DNA from: Lonicera japonica
Taxonomy: Eukaryota > Streptophyta > Magnoliopsida > Dipsacales > Caprifoliaceae
Assembly: GCA_021464415.1 (NCBI GenBank)
Contig: CM038469.1
Span: forward strand, 31,254,087 to 31,318,086
Length of the DNA: 64,000 nt
Direction of reading: 5' to 3'
Under the pieces are notes generated by a model that did not search any database, was not told the DNA's origin, and was given only the letters and a program-made list of their open reading frames with translations. Shown here piece by piece: positions 10,292 through 22,900 of this stretch. Every line of letters starts with the position of its first letter. Within the stretch, counting starts at the first letter, position 1. The position numbers and the translations under genes were made by a program.

Positions 10292-13200
10292 ATGGCTCAG
10301 TACAGGCAATCTGGATTCAACAGGTTCGAGAACGGTGGCGTTTCAGATCACATCTCGCTCGGGATTCGTTCAGCTCCTCCGATCAAGCAATCGAGGAGTC
10401 ATCATAATCATCGAAGGTTTAAGAGCAGTCGCAAGATCTCGATCGGTGCCATTGTTTTGATGCTCGCTGTTGCTTTTCTCGTCACTGTTTTGACTTTCCT
10501 CTATATCACCAGAGATAAAGGTCGGTATCACTTGTGTATCCAAATTTCATACAAAATTTAGACACGTTTAAAGTTTGTTAGTGTCACTTCACTCTGCAAA
10601 GCTTTAAAAGGAAAGCCTTTTTAAATCATGTCATACGTTATTTATTTGCTTCCTTTTATCGTTAAAAAAATTCTGGCTCCGCCACTGCGTTGATCCAATT
10701 TTATTGATTTTTAGCAATTTGATGCCTTCATACTTGTTTGCAGTTTCGTAATTGTAAAGCAGTTCTGCAAATCAGTTCGAGAGCTTTTTGGCTTTTTAGT
10801 GGGAGAAAACTTCGTATTTTCATCTTGTGAGACCATTCACCACTGAACTATTTGTGCAATTTGATACACAAATTCCTGTCTATGTACTTTGTAGGTTGCT
10901 GAGAAAATGCCGGAAGATATAAATTTGAATTATTGATGGTTACACATCTGGGATTTTTAGCAAACTTAGTGGTTTATTCAGTCTTGCTTAATTTAACTGT
11001 TTTGTGATTACTTGAGTTAGGTTTTGTGTTTTGATTGCACTTTCCTTACGAGCAAAATTTTGCCACCGAAGAAATATATTTATTGATTTCACTTCATTAG
11101 TGGGGATTTTGAAGGTTTAATTAAAAGTCTTTGCTTTCCCTTTATGACGCATTTTCTTACTAAATAAAATTACCAAAAAGAGGGCCAATGCCTTTATTAG
11201 GCTGCAGCTCTATGAGATTTTTTTAGTTGCTTTTTTTAATGAGAGTTTGTATGTTTAATTTTACTTTTTTCCGACGCTTTTGAAATTGCTGGCAAACTTC
11301 TAGGAAAACCTGGGAAAGTGGTCTTAGCGTGCTACCTCAGCTAAGTGGAGTAAATGATATAAAAGTCAATACTTGCTTAATGTTGGGTCTGGTAGGGTGT
11401 TTGGGGCTTATTTTTGCTAAGCAGGCTAGATGCGCCACTTGATTATTACCGATGAAACTATAGGAATTTAATTACATAATTACTTAATGTTTGTACATTG
11501 ATGCAGAAATAAATGATAATCGTCAAGATGACGACTTGGGGAACGATCCAGATTTTCTTACAAATGTGACACGGACAGAGAGATTTAAGGTCCTTGAGTT
11601 TGGGCATGGTTCGGTAGCTCATGGCAGGGACTCACGGTATTGGGATAAGGATGATAGGAGAAGAGATGGGGATTACAGTGAGGATGCAGTGGAACGTGCT
11701 AACGTGGGTGCTAAGTCTGGGTCAACCGATAATGTTCGTGTTCCAGCAAAGGAGAGCAATAGCGAGAAGAGGTCTTCTGTTGTTGATTCTCATGAGGGTT
11801 CAGATCGTAGAGGCTCTGGTTTGTACAATGAAGCTGGCCGTGATGAACTAAAGATGTACGAAGCAGAATATGAGGCCTCTTTGAAGAGTGTCGGTCAATT
11901 AAGAAATGGGAGTGGCAAAACGAATAAAGTAGTAAACGATGATAATGTCGATACTCAGGATGAGGAAGTGGATGTTGATGATGAGTATGATGATGGTATT
12001 GATCTGCATGATGATCATATGGAAGAATATGATGATACTGGGCATGAAAATGTAGACCACTCTGATGTAGCAAAATCGGGTGGTGTAGATGGTAGAGGGT
12101 CTTTTGATGCTCTTGCTGCTGAAATGGAGGATCGCAATATCAATGTTGAGGAAGCTTCTTCTAAGTTATCACACGAGGACTCTTCTTTAAAGTCTCTACA
12201 TTATGATAAAACGAGTGCTAATTCCAGACATGTTAGTGTTGTAGATGGTAACTCCGCAAGAAAGTCCTACGTCTTCAAGGAGGTCCGTTTCCAAAAAGAA
12301 GTCAAAACGGCGCAAATTTTCTGGTAATTTTCTGTTCTCTAGTAGGTGTATGGTTTGGTTATGGTTGAATCTTTTAATTATACAGTTATGCCTTTGAGGT
12401 TCGGTGATTGGTTCATCTCAAAGTCTCAAACAGTCCTAAATTCTATACAAACTATAGGTATTGAACTCTTACAAGTTTGAACTAAAATGAAAAGAAAAAA
12501 GAAAGCAAGCAATACCTTATGGGAACAATGGAGAAGGAAGTTTTGGGATTAGACAAGTTTCTGTTGATGACATGTACTAGATGCTCCAGCCGCTGGGATT
12601 TCGTGAACAACTTCTGGCTTATTTATTTTTTCTTCTTCCAGAAACCTCACCGTAATGCAAGTAGTTCCACTCTAATACTTCTCTTATTTAATCTATTTTC
12701 AAATTTTTGTTGTGTACTAATTAAATTAAACCTTTTCCCTTGGGTTTTCTAGTGCTTACATGTTATAGTATAATCTTTATTTATCGCAAATAACTAATAA
12801 ATAAAAGAATAAAAAAGGTGAATTTTCTTTAGATCCTTCTTTTTTTTCCTTGTTTTCTTTTTCTTATACTACATTTCTATGTTGTCATTGTTCACCCCAA
12901 GAAGATTACATTTAGGCACCTTATCTGTATCTAAATTCAGCCAAGAGTATCTGAGTACTAAATTTGGAATAAGGGACATATAGTAATTGCTATAATTTGC
13001 AGATATGGCATTATAAATTTCTCTTTTATTCATTACTAGCATTCAGATTGCTGTGGCCAATGCGGGTTAGGTTAGGTTGGGTTGAAGAAGGTCAAGCTGC
13101 AGCTGTAGTAATAGCCAAGGACAAGGCAATATTGATTTGGTATTCTAGGTTGTTAACAAAGTAATGTGGGATCATAGACTCCTTGTTTGTTTATGATCCA

Positions 13201-13902
13201 TTTCTTCATTTCATATTGTTTATGAAACTTGGAGACTTTGAAATGGCAAATGCACACTATCAAAGCCCAACCGTGTTCTGACCTCCTCAGACTTTTCCCA
13301 GATTCGCACCCATATCAAGTCTAGTTTTAGAAACTTGATTTAATCTTGGATAATTCCAGTCTCTTGTAGGATTTTCGAAGAATCCTAAAATTAGCTAAGA
13401 TCAATGGAAAGTTTCAAAACAAAGTACAACACATAAGCAGAGGAGAAGCTGCAAGTACCACTGTTGTAGACTTATAGTTTATTTTGAAGTTGGGGGAGCT
13501 GGAGAGGGAGAGAGAGTGATACAGATGTCTGTCTGTCTTAATGAAAAAGACAGAGTAGAGAGCTACGGTCAACCGTGTTGAAGTACTTTGCCTAAGATAT
13601 GTTGGTCTGCATGTGCAAAATATTTGGACATTTTTCAATTATAATAACTTCATGATTTTTCAGAACTTCAATGTATTGGCTGCACAAAATTGATCTAGGT
13701 TGGGTTTTGTTTTGGATGAACTACTAATTTTTATTCATAGTAGATAGAAATTAGACACATGGACAATGGATCCTTAAAAAGGCTAAAAGCAATAAATTAA
13801 AGAAAAAAGAGATTTTTCTTTTGTAAAGAACAGCCTTGTTGAATTTCTGTAAGTGCTATCCCTCGAAAGCTGCCCAAAGCTGAAGATCAAAGTGACACCA
13901 AG

Positions 13903-13940
<38 letters not shown>

Positions 13941-16900
13941 GCCTTTATCCCACTAGGTGGGGTCGGCTACATGGATCAAACGACGCCATAGTGGTCTGTC
14001 GTGAATCATATCTATAGTGAAACCATTCGCCTCTAAATCCTTCTTAATAGTTTCACCTATAGTTTTTCTAGGTCTTCCTCTGCCTCTAACAACTAGGCTT
14101 CCCTCCATATGATCAACTCTCCTTACCATGGCATCTACAGGTCTCCTCCATACATGCCCAAACCATCTAAGTCGAGATTCAACCATCTTTTCTGTAATAG
14201 GTGCCACCCCAACTCCCTCTCTGATGGTAACATTCCTGATCTTATCTTTCCTAGTCTTGCCACTCATCCATCTCAACATTCTCATCTCAGCTACACTTAG
14301 TTTATTCTCGTGTTGGCTTTTGACCGCCCAACACTCAGTCCCATACAACATCGCTGGTCTAACACTATTATTTATTTATTTTGGTAGAAATGAAAAGAAT
14401 TCAATAGTCTGAAAGATTCTAGGAGTCTTTACGTACCAAAACCTTTAATAATAGCAAACATGGAATAGTTCCAAAAAGTCTTTACATTTCTTCGTCTATA
14501 TTTCTTGGTGGCTTGGCAGCTCTGGTCATCACTTTTCCACGTTTCTGGAGAGGATTGGGTGTGCACTTCTTCCATTGATGCCTTATTCCTAGAGAAGATA
14601 TAGTTTGTATTTTTTTTTTGATAAGAAAAAGAGCTTCATTAATAAGAAAGATGAGTACAATCTGCACAATCAGAGAAGACAGTGGATGAGAAATCCAACT
14701 GAGCACCTAGATATAGTGGGTATTCCTATAGAGGTTTTTTCCGATGCTTGGGTGTCCTTCATTCTCCCTCGTTTCCAACTGTCTTGTACACATGTTAGAG
14801 GTCATGGTAATTGTTAAGTTTAATCAAAGCCACTAAGATAGCGCGTCCTTCCCTTTCTCCATAGCCTGAGCCAAATACAATGAGCTAAACAAGCCCATGC
14901 ATCAATGCACCAGGCAACTTTGTGGAGTAAGCCAATTATCTTGTATCTTTGGACAGATCCTCTTTAAAGAATCAGATTATAGCATATCACATGGGTTTCC
15001 TGTGGTGAACATAATAAACACAAGTCGTGAAATTACTTTCTAGTGACTAAGATGCAAGTTGGAAAGTAAGGTTTTGTAGCAGCTTCCTATCTCAAAGTGG
15101 AAGATCAAGCTAGACAGGGAAGAGCTAAGACACCAAGTTGAATTTAGAGGAAATTCCAGTGGTTAGATGAGAGCCTGAGTCTCGAGGAAGCCAAATCTTG
15201 AACTAAACGTGAGATTTTGCTCAAGGATCTCCCATGCATAAAGGAGCCTGGCGTGTAGGTCGAAGAGCTTGCTTAAAACCGATTTGGGAGCTTTAGAAGT
15301 GCATTTGTGAAGAGTTGACAAGATGAGGGTTGAATGGGTTTTATTTGGAACAGTGATAAAACTGTCATTTTGGGGTCTATTGTTGAGTACCTACTGTCTA
15401 ATTAAGACATGGACATTGGACTATAGGTTAAAGCTTCCAGTAGCAAAGGTTGAAAATTCTGAAGCCAACAGTCTAATTTTGTGAAGCCAAGCTTTACTGT
15501 TGAGAGGAACTCTCTATGGAAAACAACAATGTATATGGAAACCATAGGTGTACCATGGTACCAGTGCGGAAGTAGAAAACAACACTTGGAGCCAACTGCC
15601 AACCCGATTCTTTCTACTTCTGTATCTAACTCTACGCCAACAGATAAACACATATCCAATCCCCAAAACACACTTCAGGCACTAATATGAATTCAAAGCA
15701 ATAACCTAATCTTATTCCAATTTTTGAAGCATGATTTAGACCATACTACTCATTTATATTGATGATGTCAAAATTCATTAATCGTAAGGGATGATAACCT
15801 TGAGGTGATACTATGCTCTATTGAAGTTGTATATATAGGTTTTTGTTATAAGCTAACTAGCTAAGTGTTTACAAGGATCATGTTGGCTTTACACTTGGGA
15901 AGGTAGAGTGATGCTCTAAATCACAAGCTATTGGATAGACAATTGTTGGTTGTCCACGCTTCTTAAATGCAGGGATAATGTCTAGTATATATATACATAG
16001 TAGCAAGGAGGAGCTAGATAGCTGCTTATAGAACGTAGAGATGGTTTAACAGATCACCTACTCATGCTGAGCCCATTTAATCTAATGGCTGTTGGTTTAG
16101 CATGGTGTGACTGCAGTATGGTTCTGCATGGTAGGCACATGACATGAGAGCAAACAATTTATTTTGGGGAACCCTAACTAATTGATTCTCATGCTCACTA
16201 TGTTTTTGTTTTATTTTTCCTTGAAAAAGAGGAAGCAATTTATTTTTGGGAACCCTAAGTAATTCTCAATCTCAGGTAGGTTACTTTTCGTTTTCTTTTA
16301 CTTTATTGTTCTATGTTCTTCCCACCTAGTGGGATTAAGGCTTTGTTGTTGTTGTTGTTGTTTGTTGTATTGTTCTATGTTCTTCATCTTCAGTTCTTCT
16401 CTTCAGTTGTTTACTGATTTCTTTCTGTGGGTGATTTCTGAAAGTAAATTGATGCACACCATGTAGTTGATTCAATTGCTGCCGAAAGTCTAAACATATT
16501 TAACTAAGCTCTTGCTAAACAACAAAAAATCTTCTTAATAGTGCATGTGTTCTGTTTAGTGTCTAATGAGGCACGGGCTATGGCAAGTTCAATGAGTGCC
16601 TAAGTTTTGATAATGTTGCTAAACGTCTTCTGAATGTGGAGGTCCACTACTTATCAGATAAACTTGATTGCTTCTCCCCCTTCTCAATTTCAATTTGTTT
16701 TTAGCCTAAAATTGGTTTTACGAAAAAATTTCAGGTACTTGTGAGATGAAGTTTTCAAATTCTACTGCGCAGCTTGTAGAGCCTTTAGAAAGTCGAAAAT
16801 TTGCAAGATTTTCTTTGCAGTATACAGGTGTAGAAGGGAAGCGAAATGGAGAAGTACCATGGGAGCCCAAATTTGCTGGGCATCAAAGTCTAAAAGAAAG

Positions 16901-19900
16901 GGAAGAATCGTATATTGCACATAATCATAAAATAAATTGTGGTTTTGTCAGAGGTCCTAAAGGATCCCTACATACAGGATTTGATTTGTCTGAGGATGAT
17001 TCAAAATATATAAGTAGTTGTCATATTGCTGTGAGTTCGTGCATATTTGGAAATTCAGATCGCTTGAGATCACCAATGGGCAAAACGGTACAGGATTTTT
17101 CCCGCATTTCCTGTTTCTTTCTGTATATTGATTCATTTGTTTATTATTTTCTGAGTAATAATATTATTTTGTTTCTTATAACAAAAATAAAAATTGTTTA
17201 TTGTTTTCTCCTGGCCATGTTGTAGCTCTATTCTTGAGGGCTGTTGGTTAGTTTGCATATTATTTCTCATGGGAATCTATGGATCTGATCGTTGTCTCCT
17301 ATAATGTAGCCAAACAAAACATTTCTCTTTTGTTCTGTATTTATAATAAGAAAGGAAGACGACTATAGGATTGATTTAATTTTTAGTGAAATGGATGTTG
17401 CCTTAAGCTATTGCGAGTATTCTATGTTAAAGTATAATGTAGAGTGAGCTAGCTAACTCAGTAATAGAGATCTAGTTTATCTGGCTTATAAATACGAGAA
17501 TTAGGCAAATGAGAAGGGAAAAGTATTTTCTTTTATAAGTGAAATGTTCTGTGTACCTACAAGCATATTGTGTAATTGTTCAAAGAAAACACATCTTTTC
17601 ATTGATAAATCAGATATTAACACTGTACATTGATATATTGAAATAGTCGAGGCATTTATTGGTTCACTGGAGAATTGCGTGTGTTCTCAAGCGCAAGAAT
17701 ACGGGTTGGATATGGGTGCTGAAACGTTGTGTTAGTATATGCCAAATGCTAGTTTGTATTTGGTTTACAGCTCCTAGCACCCTGCACAAAGATTATTCAG
17801 ATGCATGGTTTCGGTGGTCTAATTGACTTGGTTTACTTCTGGTGACACAAACCTCTACGTTTATTTATCAGTCAAAGAGTTTTAAGTTTGAAAATAATAA
17901 TCGGACATAGCAAGTCAACATGAAGACTTCATAAATTGACTATGTGACCGACATTTTGGTTATTTGGCCGAGAATCCAGCAAAGCATCTAGATTCTAGTT
18001 TTGCCTTCGTATATTGGTTAGGATAACAACTTCCTCATGATGGTGGGTTTGCGCTGGATCGTAAAATTTAGTGTTCCCAATTTTATGCTTCTGATTTTTA
18101 GCTATTATTAGTAATGATGCAGCTAGTAGATATTTTACTATATAGATTACACATTTATGTATGTATTTTAGAACCTTTATTTACAATATCCTAATAGTAC
18201 CCATAGGATTCCGTGCAAGAGTTTATAACCTCATAATCCAAAACAACTAAGCCTTCCCCTGTGTACCCAATACCAACTAAAGCAACGTCATGGCAAACCT
18301 GTACCTGCACCTTGAACCTGAGTAACCCACATTCGAGGTAACGTAGATAAGAACCAAGTTTGGGCTTGGACAATTAAAATGAGTTTGGCCATCTCTTTGA
18401 ACAGTAGAACAAGCAAGACTAGAACTGCATAATAGCTTTACCATATTTTGAGCTAGCGGTGCGATTAAGAAACATAATTGAATAGAAATAATCTTATATT
18501 TATTTGTGTGTATATATTTTTTTTTGATACTTATATTGAGAAAAACTAGACAATACAAGCAAAGAGGGACTGCACACGCGATTCGTGAGCAACACGCATG
18601 TATATAATTTGAAGAAAAAGTTAGATAATCTTTCAACCCACAGCTGCGGACCAATCCCTCCTTAGATCATCAAGAGATAACGAACTAGAACAAATTGGCC
18701 GTATAGGCCCAAAGAGATGCGTGTGAAACCCTCGCAGACTTCATCGACAGGTTCTAGATTTGCCTTGGCATAAAATGGGGAGCTTGACCTCCATAAAAAT
18801 CTTTTTGCAAGCATATATTTTCTGAAAAAAAAGGGAAAAAAATAAAAAAGAAGATTGCAAGTGTAAAATTGGAAATCAAAAGTATGACGGAGCCTTAAAA
18901 CGGTTGAAAATCCGTCCTCTCTTTATAGAATAGTATGGATAATTATTATATATATTGATACAAGTAAGAGATAGACCCGTGATTTGAGTCTTGAGGGGGG
19001 AGATGCGAACTCTGCACCTTGCCTGTACAAAGCAAGCTCTTTACCACTTGCACTAATGCATGTATGTCTCATGATTACATAATTTTTATCCTTTTATAGC
19101 AGGTTACATAGTTCTTATTTAGCAAATAAAAACAGGGGGTAGGGACATTGCTTGATACCTGGTTAAAGCTGATAGGTGTGGGAACGTGAATGTATTTAAG
19201 CTTCAGGCAGCCAGTTTTGAGTGTTATTCTACACTCGGAAAAGAAGAAGACAATGAAGTTAATTAGATTTTCTATTCTACATCCTCCAGCCTTCCTGAAA
19301 TAAGATTGATCTTCATCCATTAATACAGTAAAATGATTGCTATATATTTATATTAAATATATATCAGAGAACAAGATTCCCTCAATAATACGTCATAATG
19401 CTAATGCCTGAAAAAGTCATCTTCATCCATTACAGTATATGATGCATCAACTCAAATAGTCTATGTGAACTAGTGACCCTACCTATTAACCTAGGAGCCA
19501 CACAGAGACTTGGGTCGTGACAGGATAAATTGCTATGAGAATTCCAATTTTCAGCAGCACTTTGGTCAAGCTAAATTATTGTGAAATTTTTGTTCGACAC
19601 AAACGATAGTAAAACAATTTAATAATAGATGCTTGATGTGGCACTCGAGGCATTGTCTAATAGAGAGTGACCCTCACAATGTTTTCCCCAATTTTTGCCA
19701 CATCACCTTTAATGCCATTACTGATGATTCCTTGGAGAGAGTATTCTTCTCACCTTGTCTATGAATCCTAGGTGGCATTTCATATTTCTCCAATTCATGG
19801 TAGCATTGGAGATGCTCTTATCCTTCTTTCCAGATATAAATGAACACCCTTGATTTTACCCATCATTGAAAGGAATTCCAGAATTCTATCAACCTTTAAA

Positions 19901-22900
19901 TTTGTAAGGAAGTAAAGATTACAGAATCACAAGGTCTCCTATCAGTACGTTCATTTTAAATTGTTGGATAGATGCCATAAATAATTTGGGCTTCGTTCTG
20001 TCCAAAAACAGTTTCCTTAAAAACCAGGCCAATTGCTTACCTCATACATTTGTCTACTTTTTAGTGTGTATTTTTTAACACATTTTTGATCCATAATCAT
20101 AGCTATAGCTTTCCAGTAACCGCCTTTTTGTTTCTCCTCATTTCAGGTCTCTCGGTTGTCAAGGAAAAATGTGTGCTTTGTTATGTTTGTGGATGAAGTT
20201 ACTTTGCAAACCCTTTATTCAGAAGGCCAGATGCCAGATAGAATGGGCTTTATTGGTTTATGGAAGATAGTGGTGGTAAAGAATCTGCCTTACACCGATA
20301 TGCGTAGAGTGGGAAAGATACCAAAATTGTTGCCACATCGATTATTTCCTTCTGCGAGGTAAGAGAAAGGCTAGTAAAAATATGGAAATGGGCTTCCATA
20401 GTTTTCTTAGTGTGTTCTTATTGAATAGAACTTTTATGTTTTAGTAATAGATTAAATTATGCTTTAGAGTCTACTTGATAATAGTAGATCCTCCTGAGTT
20501 TGGATATAGCATAAGATTCTGCGGAGACACTTCCTTTTTCTAAGGTTTGAATCGTGTTCTCTGTTCTCATTCATTTAGTGCGTTGTGGTTTTTAATGATC
20601 TTGTGTCATCTAGAATATTCTTGATCATATGTGATTCCGCACTAATTTTAATCGTCCTTTGATAAGATGGCTTTGTGCTCGCATTTTACTTTAGTGGATT
20701 TAGTCCTCCCATCTGAGAATGCACGAGTTGCCCGGAAGTGACAAATTAGCCACGCAAATGGTATAAATTGGATTGGTCAGTATGTCATCTAAATGTTATG
20801 AACAACTTATGATATGGTTCGAAGTGGAGGCCAAGTCCGGTTTGAAATGGCCGAGTTGAAATGGTTTTTGAGAGAGAAAAAAAAGAAAGAAAGAAATGGT
20901 TTTTGAGAGCAGTTGCCCATATTGATAAGGTCGCCAATGCCAAGATCTAGGAGAGTCTAAAAGGTGAACTTTAATGGCTCGTTTGGTTCAAGATTTAAAT
21001 CATTCCGGGAATGCTAAATTCCATTCCGAAACGATTCCCGCATTTGGTTCAAGTTTTAAGTCCGGAATAAATGATTCCAGGAACAAACCTTTCCCCCCAA
21101 GTTCTCCCATTTAAATCATAAGGAATAAACCATTACCAATGGGCATCTTTTTTAATTTTTCATGTTAGGACTAAAATAACTCTCTTCCTTATGAATAAAT
21201 AATTCTTTTTCCATCCGTGTATGAAAATATTGTTTGGAACTTTTTTTTTAGTTGCACTGCTGCACAAAAATGAAAAAAAAATATAAAACTTTTTTCTTTT
21301 CTTTTTTCCTGTTATAATTTTTTTTTAATTACAAAAATTGTAATTTTTGTAGGATAGTTATTAGCTAGGCATGTTTAATTTTTGTAATTTATTATAGTAA
21401 TTGCCTCTTTTGAAAAATTAGTAGGAGATGTTTTCTCATCTTATAAAAAGAAGATTATTTTTGTAATTGATACTTTATTCCATTCCTTTTCCCGGTTAAA
21501 CCAAACATAGGCATGGCATCCTAGATGCCAGGAAAAAAAGTTTCCAGGAATCAAGTATGTCCATTCCATGCCCATTCCATTCCCAAAACTCGAACCAAAC
21601 GAGCCCTAAGAGTATAAGGCTATTGATTAATGAGATATAACTAGTAACAGGTGTCATCACCTAAAAAGATCTTGGGACTTTGATGGAGAAAAGCAAGGAA
21701 TGAGCAACCTAAAGAACGTGGTGGTTATTCCTTATTGCTGCATCATTTTGCTTAAGGGTGCTCACACATTCTCATTATAGCAGGCACAAGTTCCCCATCA
21801 CTGTTCTTGACATTATCACACCAAAGGATTTTATTTTCTTGCATCAAACTGGGTACTCGCCTATTATGTGAAAAGTTCTGAGGCAAGAGAAAATTCGCTT
21901 TAAGTTAAATACATCCCCGTAATATGTGAACTGCAATGGTTAATGTAATGAACTGTCAACAATTGGAAGTAGAGAAATAAGGAAGCCCCCTTACGTTAGA
22001 GTGAACAATAATGATGTGGTACATGGATTGTTTAGTAATGGGATAAAAGAAAGTTTGTCCTTGGCAATCTCACAAACATCATGAATCCTTTACTGTATTG
22101 TTTTGAAGGCTTGTCTATGCCACTGTTGTAAAGAGGGAAGAACTAAAGTACTGTACCCATACCACGTGCCACAACCAGTGTCCTGAGAATTAGGTAACAT
22201 TTATGCTCCATTACTGTCAATTTTTATTTTTTTTACTGGTTCCCATTTTCTGTGAGACTATGGAAGACTGTTAAGGAACATTTGGAGACCTTGTAAAACT
22301 ACTACCAGAGAATGAATAGAGGAATTAGTAACATGAACAGAGGAAATGGATAGGGATGTCAAGAGACCAATTGAGCCTTCTCCAGGAACCAAGGATAAAA
22401 GATCCATTTGCCTCCTGCTTTGTCTAGACAGTAACTTGTAGTTTAGGAAAATAATAGATTGCATGATCCTCTCAATAGGCCAGTAGCCCTGGAGCCAAGG
22501 ACTACAAAGACGGAATGGAAAAAGTGTTAGCCAATATACTTGTGTGGGTGATGTTGGAGGGAAAAAGTGGACGGACTGAGGGAGGGTCTGCACTACGAAC
22601 AATCATATATAGGCAGGGATGTGTGAGCAACTTCAACCACCGCCGTGTCCTCCAAATGGGAATCTAAGCTAGCTTCCAGAAAGTCTCCTTGGTATGGCTA
22701 CCCTTCTCCCTATAAATCTATAATCACAATTTTTTTGTCACCACTACATACGGTTTGACCACCTCGAAAGTCACATTCTTGAACTTATCATGTCTTTCAT
22801 CCAGCGTCTTTCCACTACTTTGTAGAGAGGGGTTATGTCCACGAGCCACCTGCATGGTACAACCCATTGCTCCCAGCATTGGAGGACAGCACGTTAACAC

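Noticed and set aside
11711..12073. His-rich minus-strand open frame opposite DUF616 exon 2
   Set aside because: An antisense shadow of the Asp-rich linker (GAT codons read as ATC/CAT on the other strand).
12281..12286. Alternative exon 2 donor (GAG|GTCCGT) to explain the frame change in the DUF616 gene
   Set aside because: Splicing from there into exon 3 would read G-T-A-C-T-T-G-T-G... into an immediate stop and would discard the conserved K/R-rich segment.
18955..19066. Nuclear tRNA gene
   Set aside because: Boxes A and B are recognisable but no cloverleaf or acceptor stem can be formed; fits a SINE head better.
22258..22602. 114-codon minus-strand open frame in DUF616 intron 4
   Set aside because: No recognised family, composition like surrounding intron, no neighbouring exons.
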